This document shows, in pieces, positions 21,909 through 28,986 of a stretch of DNA of 64,000 nucleotides. This DNA comes from Streptoalloteichus tenebrarius (lineage in GTDB: Bacteria > Actinomycetota > Actinomycetes > Mycobacteriales > Pseudonocardiaceae). The notes beneath the pieces were generated by a model, which was not told the DNA's origin, did no database searches, and was given only the letters and a program-made list of their open reading frames with translations. Position 1 is the stretch's first letter, and every line of letters starts with the position of its first letter. The stretch covers positions 1 to 64,000 of the forward strand of contig NZ_JAMTCP010000019.1 of NCBI RefSeq assembly GCF_024171885.1, given 5' to 3'. Both the position numbers and the translations under genes were made by a program.

Positions 21909-22679
21909 TCAGCCGGCGAGCGCGCGCCCCAGCACGTCGCGGGCCTCGACCAGGGACGGCCCCTGCCAGGTGAGGTGCCGGCCGGAGACGAGCGCCGACC
22001 GCGCGCCGGGGAACGCCTCGGGGCCGTCGTCGGCGGTGAACAGGTACGGCTCGTCGGGCAGGACCACGAGGTCGGCGCGGCCCTGGTCGAGCACCGCGCG
22101 CAGCTCCTCCAGGCTGGGCCGGGGGTAGCGGTCCGGGTGGTCGGCGTAGGCGTTGGCCACGCCGAGACGGCGCAGCACGTCGGTGGCGAAGGTGTCGCCG
22201 CCGACCACCACCCACGGCCGCCGCCAGACCGGGACCACCGCGACCGCCCTGACCGGGTCGACCGGCGCCCACACCCGCTCGGCCTCGACCAGCCAGTCCG
22301 GCGCGCCGGCCCCGAACGCGCCCTGGAACAGGCGGCGCAGGGAGGCCAGCGAGCCCGGGACGTCGCGCGGCTCGGCGGTGACCCACACCGGAACGCCCTC
22401 GGCGCGCAGCGCGGCGACGTCCCGGGGCAGGTTCTCGTCGACGTTGGCGAGCACCAGGTCCGGGGACAGCGCGAGCACCTGGTCGACCTTCGGGTACTTC
22501 GACCCGCCCACGCGCGGGACGTCGAGGTCGGCGGGGTGGGCGCAGTACTCGGTGGCGCCGACGACCACGCCGGGCACGGTGCGCTCGACCGCCTCGGTGA
22601 GCGAGGGCACCAGCGACACGACCCGCGAGGGCGTGCCCCGCAGCGGGACCTCGGCGCCGAGGTCGTCCACCGGCGTCAA
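21909..22679 (-). CDS. Helical backbone metal receptor (BtuF/FhuD-like) protein without signal peptide
   Basis: 256 residues. The fold of ABC-transporter binding proteins for cobalamin or siderophores is clear: RVVSLVPSLTEAV, VGATEYCAHPADLDVPRVGG, VDQVLALSPDLVLANVDEN, and a second lobe with VVVGGDTFATDVLRRLG. It lacks a signal peptide or lipobox, and no permease or ATPase is adjacent, so it probably is a cytoplasmic metal or corrinoid binder. Start TTG at 22679 overlaps the preceding stop as TTGA, with GGAG 8 bp upstream. It is translationally coupled to the DUF4326 gene. Confidence 0.82.
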   Translation of the reverse strand: MTPVDDLGAEVPLRGTPSRVVSLVPSLTEAVERTVPGVVVGATEYCAHPADLDVPRVGGSKYPKVDQVLALSPDLVLANVDENLPRDVAALRAEGVPVWVTAEPRDVPGSLASLRRLFQGAFGAGAPDWLVEAERVWAPVDPVRAVAVVPVWRRPWVVVGGDTFATDVLRRLGVANAYADHPDRYPRPSLEELRAVLDQGRADLVVLPDEPYLFTADDGPEAFPGARSALVSGRHLTWQGPSLVEARDVLGRALAG

Positions 22680-23101
22680 CGCGCCCGCTCCACCAGCTCG
22701 GCGAGGACGTCGGCGTGGCAGGGCTGGGGAGCGCACCAGCACCCCAGCGCCCGCCCCTTCAGCTCGGTCCGCGCGCGGCGCTCCAGCTCCCGGTGCTCCG
22801 CGAGCCACTCGCGGTAGTGCCGGACCATGGCCTCCCGGTCCGTCTTCGCCTCCTTCACGAAGGGGCTCGCGAAGTCGGAGTCGGGCCAGGAGTGCCGTGG
22901 TCCGGCATGCCCCACGTAGGTGATGAGGTCGTGCTCCACCAGCCAGGGCACCAGCCGGCCGTGCGGGCCGGACCGGCGCACGTTCACGACGACCGCGTGG
23001 CCGGCCAGCACCCGCTCGGCGAGCCGCCGCTCGTCCCCGGTGAACGTGTCGGGCAGCTCGGACGGCCCGGGCGGCTCGGACGGCCTGCGCGGCTTGGGCA
23101 C
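22676..23101 (-). CDS. DUF4326-family protein
   Basis: 141 residues. After a Pro-rich head the DUF4326 core shows VVNVRRSGPHGRLVPWL, ITYVGHAGPRHSWPDSDFASP and the diagnostic Cys/His block GRALGCWCAPQPCHADVLAE, which could bind a metal. The biochemical role of the family is unknown. GTG at 23101 has GAGAGGTGAGG just upstream. It lies 12 bp after the F420-reductase stop and overlaps the metal-receptor gene, so the three form one operon. Confidence 0.85.
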   Translation of the reverse strand: MPKPRRPSEPPGPSELPDTFTGDERRLAERVLAGHAVVVNVRRSGPHGRLVPWLVEHDLITYVGHAGPRHSWPDSDFASPFVKEAKTDREAMVRHYREWLAEHRELERRARTELKGRALGCWCAPQPCHADVLAELVERAR

Positions 23102-23112
23102 GACCTCACCTC

Positions 23113-23763
23113 TCACACGTCGGTGATCCGGATTCCCGCGTGCGCCCTGTACCGGCGGTTGATCGCGATGAGGTTGGCGGTCAACGCCTCCACCTGGCCG
23201 GCGTTGCGCAGCCGCCCGCCGTAGATCCCCCGCACGCCGGGGATCCGCTCCGCCAGCTCCCGCACGATGTCGGTGGCCTCCCGGTCGTCGCCGAGCACCA
23301 GCACGTCGGTGTCGACCTTGGCGACGTCGGCGTCGGCCAGCAGCACCGCCGAGACGTGGTGGAACGACGCGGTGACCCGGGACTCCGGCAACAGGGCGGC
23401 CGCCTGCTGGGCGGCGCTGCCCTCGGGCACGTCCAGGCGGAACGGGCCCTGCTTGTCGAAGCCGAGCGGGTTCACGCAGTCCACGACGATCTTGCCGGCC
23501 AGGGCCTCGCGCAACGGCTCCAGCGTGGCGGCGTGGGCGTCCCACGGCACGGCCACGACGACGACGTCGGAGCGGGCGGCCACACCCGCGTTGTCCGCGC
23601 CGGCGACGGCGTCCGAGCCGGTGGCCTCCCGCAGTTCGGCGGCCGAGGCCTCGGCCCTGGCGGCGTCCCGGGAGCCGATCAGCACCGACAGACCCGCCTT
23701 CGCCCACCGGTAGGCCAGGCCGCGCCCCTGCGCGCCGGTCCCGCCGAGGACGCCGATGGTCAT
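23113..23763 (-). CDS. NADPH-dependent F420 reductase
   Basis: 216 residues. The N-terminal Rossmann motif is IGVLGGTGAQGRGLAYRWAKAG, with NADP-phosphate contacts in LIGSRDAARAEA, followed by VVVVAVPWDAHAATLEPL and VVDCVNPLGFDKQGPF. It exchanges hydride between NADPH and cofactor F420, which actinobacteria use in redox and antibiotic metabolism. The ATG start at 23763 places AGGAG directly against it; TTG at 23778 with GGGAAG 4 bp before it would add five residues and may be the true start. First gene of a probable three-gene operon. Confidence 0.9.
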   Translation of the reverse strand: MTIGVLGGTGAQGRGLAYRWAKAGLSVLIGSRDAARAEASAAELREATGSDAVAGADNAGVAARSDVVVVAVPWDAHAATLEPLREALAGKIVVDCVNPLGFDKQGPFRLDVPEGSAAQQAAALLPESRVTASFHHVSAVLLADADVAKVDTDVLVLGDDREATDIVRELAERIPGVRGIYGGRLRNAGQVEALTANLIAINRRYRAHAGIRITDV

Positions 23764-24067
23764 CTCCTGCACGCTCAACCGTCTTCCCTTCCCGACAGCC
23801 CGCTCTTCCCGCGCCGACACCCGCGGCTGGCTGGCATCACCGGGGTGACAGGGACGAGACGTCGCCCGGCGATGCCCCCGTGCTCGCGCACCGGTCCACT
23901 CTCGTGACCCGAGCGGGGCTCGGCAAGGCGACGATGGTCACTCGATCTCGACCATGGTTGGGGTCCTGGTCGAACGCGGAACGGCTCGTCGGGACCGCAC
24001 CGGTCCTCGCCGCCTCGCCAGCGCTCGTCGGTCCTCGTCGGTCGTCGTCCGCCCTCGTCAGGCCGTG
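23764..24067. other. Intergenic region upstream of the F420 reductase operon
   Basis: About 300 bp with no supported gene. Several CTCGTCGG-type short repeats are scattered at 23990-24070. The promoter of the minus-strand operon should lie near its left end but is not recognisable. Confidence 0.4.
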
Positions 24068-24259
24068 TCAGTTCTCGTCGGACCAGTCGCGGTCGGCGGC
24101 GTCGGCCCGCTCGGTGCGTTGCCTGGCGATGGCCAGGGCCTGCTCGGCGGTCGCGGCGTCCGGGTAGGGGCCCATGCGGTCCATGGCGCGGCACTCCAGG
24201 CCGCGCTCGACCTTGTGATGCTTGAGGCAGAAGTACCAGCCTGCTTCGGGGTCCACCAT
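24068..24259 (-). CDS. Conserved small actinobacterial protein (63 aa)
   Basis: 63 residues beginning MVDPEAGWYFCLKHHKVERG, with LECRAMDRMGPYPDAATAEQ. It resembles a small actinobacterial family with a WYYCLKHH-type head and a MGPYPDxATA middle; the function is unknown. Two Cys and two His (FCLKHH, LECRA) could coordinate metal. ATG at 24259, with no clear ribosome site. Copy B of the duplicated intergenic element, reading in the same direction, lies 100 bp upstream and may hold its promoter. Confidence 0.7.
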   Translation of the reverse strand: MVDPEAGWYFCLKHHKVERGLECRAMDRMGPYPDAATAEQALAIARQRTERADAADRDWSDEN

Positions 24260-24358
24260 GTCCCGAGCGTGACACGCGCGGGCTGGCGTGTCACCTGCTG
24301 GCGCGGCCGGCCCCAGCTCCGCCACCGCCTGGCCCCGCGACCGACCATCCACTCCGGA

Positions 24359-24402
24359 CAGCCCCCACCCGCCCTGGGGGGCGACCCCTGCACCAGCCTA
24401 TC
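24359..24402 (-). repeat. Duplicated intergenic element, copy B (44 bp)
   Basis: Reads on the minus strand as GATAGGCTGGTGCAGGGG and on to GGGTGGGGGCTG; 43 of 44 bases match copy A at 6795-6838. Same C6...G5 hairpin potential. It points toward the 63-residue gene. TAGGCT has an upstream TTGGCC at 17-bp spacing, so it may include a promoter. Confidence 0.7.
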
Positions 24403-24615
24403 GCCGCCACCCGACCGGGCCAAGAGCCGCACCGCGCCCTGTGGATAACTCAGGCGCCTGTGGACAACTCGGCCAGAACAAGGCCCATGCGGTTGCGAAA
24501 TCCCCGGCGCAGCGCTAAAGGCAACACCTCGCTCCTCCGTCGCCCCAGCGCCCCAACTTCCAACCCCAGCCCCAAGCCCACCGCCACGGCTACGCCCAAG
24601 GCCACGGCCCAACCC

Positions 24616-24687
24616 CAGGCTCAGGCCCAGGCCCAAGCCCAAGCCCAAGCCCAAGCCCAAGCCCAAGCCCAAGCCCAAGCCCAAGCC
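24616..24687. repeat. Hexanucleotide tandem repeat (12 units)
   Basis: Three CAGGCY units followed by nine perfect CAAGCC units, 72 bp in all, preceded by looser related sequence from about 24570. Strand-slippage repeat; purine-rich on one strand. Confidence 0.95.
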
Positions 24688-24877
24688 AGGGAAAGCCTCG
24701 GTCTGGGCGGCAACAGAAGAACCGGATCAGGCAACGGGGACACCTCGTGGAGGAACACCCGAAGTGATGAGCCGGCCCGAGAGAACCGCACCGCCCCGTC
24801 ACCCGAGGCGACGGGGCGGAACGGGAAGACACGATCGAGCACAACCCGGCGAGCACGCCTGACGAACAGGAAGCAGC

Positions 24878-25330
24878 TCACCAACGCGGCGGAGGAGACG
24901 CCGGCGGCACGTAACCGGCGTCCTGCTGGCGCGGAATCGGGTCCAGACAGGACACCAGGACCTGCTTGTCCTCCGGGTTGTCGATCCGCTGCCCGCTGCG
25001 CTCGCGGTACACCAGCTCCCCGTCGCCGTCGATCTCCACCAGGCACCCGACCTCGGCGAGCTGGTCCTCGTCCAGGTCGACCAGCCGCTCGTAGCGCGAG
25101 GGCACCACCCGGTAGACCGGCCACGGCAGGTGGCCGAACGCCTGGTGGAACTCGGCGAGCAGGTGCGCCATCTGCTGCTGCCACGGCAACGGCATCGACT
25201 CGGCCAGGGAGCGCGGCAGCACCACGTACCCGGCGTCCACGCCGTGCCGGGCGTTGTGCAGGGCGTCGCGCAGGGGCGTGCTGGACGCCGGCGGTCCCGC
25301 GGGGCGTGGGATCGGGGCGTTGGTGTACAT
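24878..25330 (-). CDS. Hypothetical protein, last gene of the type IV-like operon
   Basis: 150 residues, soluble, without signal peptide or membrane segments. It has Pro-rich ends around a compact core (YVVLPRSLAESMPLPWQQQM, VYRVVPSRYERLVDLDEDQL, VGCLVEIDGDGELVYRERSG). I do not recognise the family. It starts 41 bp after the NlpC/P60 gene stops, on the same strand, so it is probably co-transcribed and may be a cytoplasmic accessory of the machine. Confidence 0.65.
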   Translation of the reverse strand: MYTNAPIPRPAGPPASSTPLRDALHNARHGVDAGYVVLPRSLAESMPLPWQQQMAHLLAEFHQAFGHLPWPVYRVVPSRYERLVDLDEDQLAEVGCLVEIDGDGELVYRERSGQRIDNPEDKQVLVSCLDPIPRQQDAGYVPPASPPPRW

Positions 25331-25371
25331 GCTGTCTGCCTCCCGTGTGATGTCAGGTCAGCGACCGGGCG

Positions 25372-26349
25372 CTACACGCCGGGGCGCACCACGTAGGGAA
25401 TGAGGTCGTTCCAGACGCGGACCGTGGTCTTGCGCACCGCGGCCCCCGTGTAGGGCGCCTCGACCATCTCGCCGTTGCCGACGTACAGGCCGACGTGGTG
25501 GATCAACCACCGGTTCGAGGAGTTCCCGTAGAACACCAGGTCGCCCGGCTGCGCCTGCTCAAGCGGGATGTACGCGCCGGCCAGCCACTGGTCGTAGGTC
25601 ACCCGGGGGATGGTGACGCCGGCCGCGCGGTAGGCGGCCTGCACCAGCGACGAGCAGTCCCAGGCGTCCGGGCCGTTGCCGCCCCACACGTACGGGTCGC
25701 CGATCTGGTCCATCGCGAACGAGATCGCCTTGGCCGCGGCCTCCGACGGCGGCGGGGCGCTCGCGCAGCCGGTGGGGTCCTCGACCTTGCCCAGGTCCGC
25801 CAGGAGCTGGACGGCCATGCCCTCCCAGCGGTGGTAGCGGTCGGGGAACGCCGAGCGCTCCACCGCCTGGGCCGCGTCACCCGGCCGCATCCGCTCCCAG
25901 TCCTTGATCCGCGTGAGCGTGTCGTAGAACCAGTTGATCTGCCACCGCACGTCCAGCCGCTGTTCGACGCTGCCGTGCATGCCCCGGATCTGGAAGATGC
26001 CCAGCGAGTCGAGGTCGCCGTAGGTGAGGTTGCGCAGCCCCGACTCCTGCCGGCCGGCCTGCAACGCGACCTGCCACGCCGCCGGCGGCAGGTTCCGCTC
26101 CCTGCCGATCGTGATGATCATCGCGGCGATCTGGAGGGACTCCTCCCCCAGCGTCCGCACGTCCCGCTGGGACTGGTCGGTGCCGCCCTTGGGCCACACC
26201 CCCATCATCGCGTTGCACACGCCGTAGGTGCGGGCCGCCTGCGCGGTGTTGCCGTCCCCGCCGATCACCGTGGACACCACGCCCGTCGTCGCGGTGACGA
26301 CCGTGGCCACCACGGCGAGCAGGACGACGCCGATGAGCGCGCTCCGCAT
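25372..26349 (-). CDS. Bifunctional lytic transglycosylase-like / NlpC-P60 peptidoglycan hydrolase (VirB1-like)
   Basis: 325 residues. An N-terminal hydrophobic anchor or signal (ALIGVVLLAVVATVVTATTG) exports the protein. Residues 80-190 resemble a goose-lysozyme/SLT-type domain with the acid in ALQAGRQESGLRNL and SLGIFQIRG. Residues 215-325 are NlpC/P60 with DPYVWGGNGPDAWDCSSLVQ (catalytic Cys) and HHVGLYVGNGEMV (His). It would cut glycan strands and stem peptides, opening the wall for a secretion channel, as for wall hydrolases of Gram-positive conjugation systems. It begins 1 bp after the upstream stop, inside the operon. Confidence 0.88.
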   Translation of the reverse strand: MRSALIGVVLLAVVATVVTATTGVVSTVIGGDGNTAQAARTYGVCNAMMGVWPKGGTDQSQRDVRTLGEESLQIAAMIITIGRERNLPPAAWQVALQAGRQESGLRNLTYGDLDSLGIFQIRGMHGSVEQRLDVRWQINWFYDTLTRIKDWERMRPGDAAQAVERSAFPDRYHRWEGMAVQLLADLGKVEDPTGCASAPPPSEAAAKAISFAMDQIGDPYVWGGNGPDAWDCSSLVQAAYRAAGVTIPRVTYDQWLAGAYIPLEQAQPGDLVFYGNSSNRWLIHHVGLYVGNGEMVEAPYTGAAVRKTTVRVWNDLIPYVVRPGV

Positions 26350-26350
26350 G

Positions 26351-26962
26351 TCAGCCCGCCCTGGTGTAGCCGGCCACCCGCCAACCGTTCTGGGTGGAGA
26401 TCACCAACACCTGGAGGTCGCCCGCGTCGGTCGGCAGTTTGACCTGGACCGAGCCGGCGGTGGAGCTGAGCGCGGCGGGATCCCCGGTGAGCCTGGACGC
26501 CGGCACGTTGGCCGGGTCGACCGTGCTCATCACGGTCAGGTACTCCTCCGTGGTGTAGGGCCGCAGGCCCTCCAGCCACTGCGCGCTCGTCATGCCCTGC
26601 GGGTGGTTCACCCACGCCCTGCCCCAGTTCCTGGCCGCCTCCAACGCCTCGGGCGCCGGCGCGGCCGGCGGTGGCGCGGCCTGCGGGATCGACGAGTGCA
26701 CCCGGGGCGCGCGCCGTTCCTCGGAGGGGGACGGCCCCGTGGCGCCCGGCGCGAACGCCGGGGGCGGCGCGGCCGCGGTCCGCGAGGGCCGCGGCGGCTC
26801 CTGCCGGGACGACATGCCGTACTCGGGCAGGACCAGTCCGACCGCGGTCGCCAGCGCGACGAACCCGACGACCGCGAGGACGAGGTGCCTCGGTGAGCGC
26901 AGCGGCCAGCCCCACAGCCTGCGGTAGACCGCGGCGCGCCCGCGGTGCGTGCGGATCGGCAT
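26351..26962 (-). CDS. VirB8-like bitopic membrane protein
   Basis: 203 residues: basic cytoplasmic head, one transmembrane helix (HLVLAVVGFVALATAVGLVL), a Pro/Ala-rich linker, and an external domain of about 110 residues (ALEAARNWGRAWVNHPQGMT ... VQVKLPTDAGDLQVLVIST). This layout matches VirB8/TcpC-type conjugation proteins with an NTF2-like periplasmic-side domain. The assignment rests on architecture and operon position, not on a conserved motif. ATG at 26962. Confidence 0.65.
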   Translation of the reverse strand: MPIRTHRGRAAVYRRLWGWPLRSPRHLVLAVVGFVALATAVGLVLPEYGMSSRQEPPRPSRTAAAPPPAFAPGATGPSPSEERRAPRVHSSIPQAAPPPAAPAPEALEAARNWGRAWVNHPQGMTSAQWLEGLRPYTTEEYLTVMSTVDPANVPASRLTGDPAALSSTAGSVQVKLPTDAGDLQVLVISTQNGWRVAGYTRAG

Positions 26963-26982
26963 CCGTCTGCCCCCTCTCTGCC

Positions 26983-28986
26983 TCAGCGCACCCACCCGTC
27001 GCGGAACTCCATGCCCCGCGAGGGCCGGTACACCACCCACACCGGTCGCCCGGCGACGACCTCGACGTCGGCGCGGCGGGGCTCGGGCACCGCCGGCCCC
27101 ACCCCGGCGCTCTGGCGGTGGGAGCCGTTGATCCGGGACGGGATCACGACGGCGTCCTCGCCGTGGTGGTCCCAGCTCCGGTCCACCACGGGCGAGGTGT
27201 CCACCAGCCGGCTGCGGGCGGCGGGCAGCTCTCCTGCCGCCCTTCCGGGGCCCCGCCCGGCGACGGAGGCGACCGTGGCGGAGGGGCCGGCGGTCAACGC
27301 GGGCTGGCCGTCCGGCCGCCGCGCCGCGCCGGCGATCGCTCCCGCGACCGCGCCCGCCACCCCGGCGGCGCCGCCGATGGCCGTGGCCGCGCCCACCCGC
27401 TCGGCGTGCGCCACGACCGGGCCGGCGGCCTCGGGGCGGGCCCGGCGGCGCGCCTTGGCCGGCCGGATCTCCTCGTCCAGGTCCATCTCCCTGACCTGCT
27501 CCCAGAACTCGTCCTGGGGGGTGGGCCCGGTCGCGCGCCTGCGGCGCAGCCGGCCCAGCAGTCCGGGGCCGGCGGAGGGCACCGCGCTGCCGACGGCGCC
27601 CACGCCCAGCTCGACCATCTGCCACAGCCGCCGTACCGGCTTGCCGATGATGAAGAACACCACGGTGATCAGGCCGGCCAGCAGCATCTGGGTGAGCAGC
27701 GAGAAGCCGCGGCCCGGGTTGAAGATCCAGGTGAGCATGAGGGTGTGCATGCCGGCCAGCGCGGCGAGGACGATCACGTTGAGCAGCGCGGCGCCGATCG
27801 CGCGGCCCACCGCGCGCAGCACGTCGTGGTAGAGCATGGCGACCAGGCCGATCACCGGTCCGGCCAGGATCAGCACCCGCAGCAACACCTGCGCCAACAG
27901 GATGGCCGCCTTGGCCAGCAACTGGAACAGCGCGTAGGCGACGCCCTGCAACGCGCCGAGGACCCCCGCGCCGAGCCGGCTCCCGTCGGTGCCCTTCAGG
28001 TAGCCGTAGGTGCTGCCCAGCGTGGCCTGGTTGGCGATGGACTTGAACGCGTTCTTCTTGGGGTCGGCCGACCCGGCGTCCTTGCCCTCCGCGACCTCCT
28101 GCTTGGTCCACGCCTGCGCGCGCAGCAGGTCGCGGCCGTGCTGCTGGGCCTGCGGGGCGTCGGGCGAGCCGAACTCGCCCCGCAGCCAGTTCCGGTAGAC
28201 GACCTGGTCGTGCAGCACGGTCGGCAGGGCGTTGCGCTCGTCGATGCCGACCTCCTTGAGGAAGCCGGCCTGGGCCTGGGAGGTGCCGGTGATCAGCACC
28301 TCGTCCAGGGCGTGCGTGTAGATCAGCGGGGTCAGGTAGGTCGCCGAGGCGAGCCAGATGCCGCCCAGCGCCCACATCCCGCGCTTGCTGATCGTGGCGA
28401 GGTCGCCGCGCCAGATGTGCCGGAACAGCACGACGGCCAGCAACAGCGCGACCAGACCGAACCAGGGCGCGTACACGCTGTTGTACAGCGCGATCGTGCC
28501 GGTCATCACCAGGTCGTCGAGCGGTTTCATCAGGTCGCCCGACAGCAGCATGTAGTGCAGGCCGTTGGTGGCGCCGACGAGGTTCTTGCCGACGTTGAAC
28601 AGCTCGTTGCCGGCCCACGTGTCGATGACCGCGTTCGGGTTGCTCGCCGCGCCCGCCACGCAGCCGAGGTCGTAGGTGTGCCAGACCAGCCCGGCGTAGC
28701 CGACCTCGTCGTAGGCGCTGCCCGGCTGGCCGGCGCCCAGCGGGGCCGGGTCGAGCGCGCCGACCATGCCCGCGCCGGGGCGCTCCGGGTTGGGCGCCTC
28801 CTTCTCGCAGACCTGGGCGTGCGCCACCGGGGCGCCCAGCACCGCCTGGCCGAGCAGCAACGCGATCACCGCGAGCAGCGCGGCCCGCCGGCGCGGCGGG
28901 CCGGACGGCCGACGGCCGCGGCGGGCCACGGCCCGTCCCCCGAGCGCGAGGCAGGCGAGCAGGCCCGCCACCACGAGGGAGGTCAT
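26983..28986 (-). CDS. VirB6/TrbL-like polytopic membrane protein
   Basis: 667 residues. A first hydrophobic segment or signal is followed by an extracellular stretch (QVCEKEAPNPERPGAG), then helices such as WFGLVALLLAVVLFRHIW, ILLAQVLLRVLILAGPVIGL, VIVLAALAGMHTLMLTWIF and AGLITVVFFIIGKPVRRLW, and a long basic cytoplasmic tail of about 200 residues. This is the topology of VirB6/TrbL channel components. ATGA overlap with the ATPase gene couples their translation. The large tail is unusual for VirB6 and could contact the ATPase. Confidence 0.72.
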   Translation of the reverse strand: MTSLVVAGLLACLALGGRAVARRGRRPSGPPRRRAALLAVIALLLGQAVLGAPVAHAQVCEKEAPNPERPGAGMVGALDPAPLGAGQPGSAYDEVGYAGLVWHTYDLGCVAGAASNPNAVIDTWAGNELFNVGKNLVGATNGLHYMLLSGDLMKPLDDLVMTGTIALYNSVYAPWFGLVALLLAVVLFRHIWRGDLATISKRGMWALGGIWLASATYLTPLIYTHALDEVLITGTSQAQAGFLKEVGIDERNALPTVLHDQVVYRNWLRGEFGSPDAPQAQQHGRDLLRAQAWTKQEVAEGKDAGSADPKKNAFKSIANQATLGSTYGYLKGTDGSRLGAGVLGALQGVAYALFQLLAKAAILLAQVLLRVLILAGPVIGLVAMLYHDVLRAVGRAIGAALLNVIVLAALAGMHTLMLTWIFNPGRGFSLLTQMLLAGLITVVFFIIGKPVRRLWQMVELGVGAVGSAVPSAGPGLLGRLRRRRATGPTPQDEFWEQVREMDLDEEIRPAKARRRARPEAAGPVVAHAERVGAATAIGGAAGVAGAVAGAIAGAARRPDGQPALTAGPSATVASVAGRGPGRAAGELPAARSRLVDTSPVVDRSWDHHGEDAVVIPSRINGSHRQSAGVGPAVPEPRRADVEVVAGRPVWVVYRPSRGMEFRDGWVR

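Larger units (their letters stand above)
24260..24877. other. Intergenic region with duplicated element and hexanucleotide repeat
   Basis: A 618-bp gap. It holds element copy B (24359-24402), DnaA-box-like sequences at 24440-24448 and 24459-24467, and a twelve-unit hexamer repeat (24616-24687). Frames crossing the repeat give long Gly-Leu or Gln-Ala runs only and are not credible genes. Confidence 0.5.

Noticed and set aside
24058..24684. Gly-Leu repeat protein on the minus strand, or Gln-Ala repeat on the plus strand
   Set aside because: Both arise only from reading the hexanucleotide repeat; no conserved sequence outside it.
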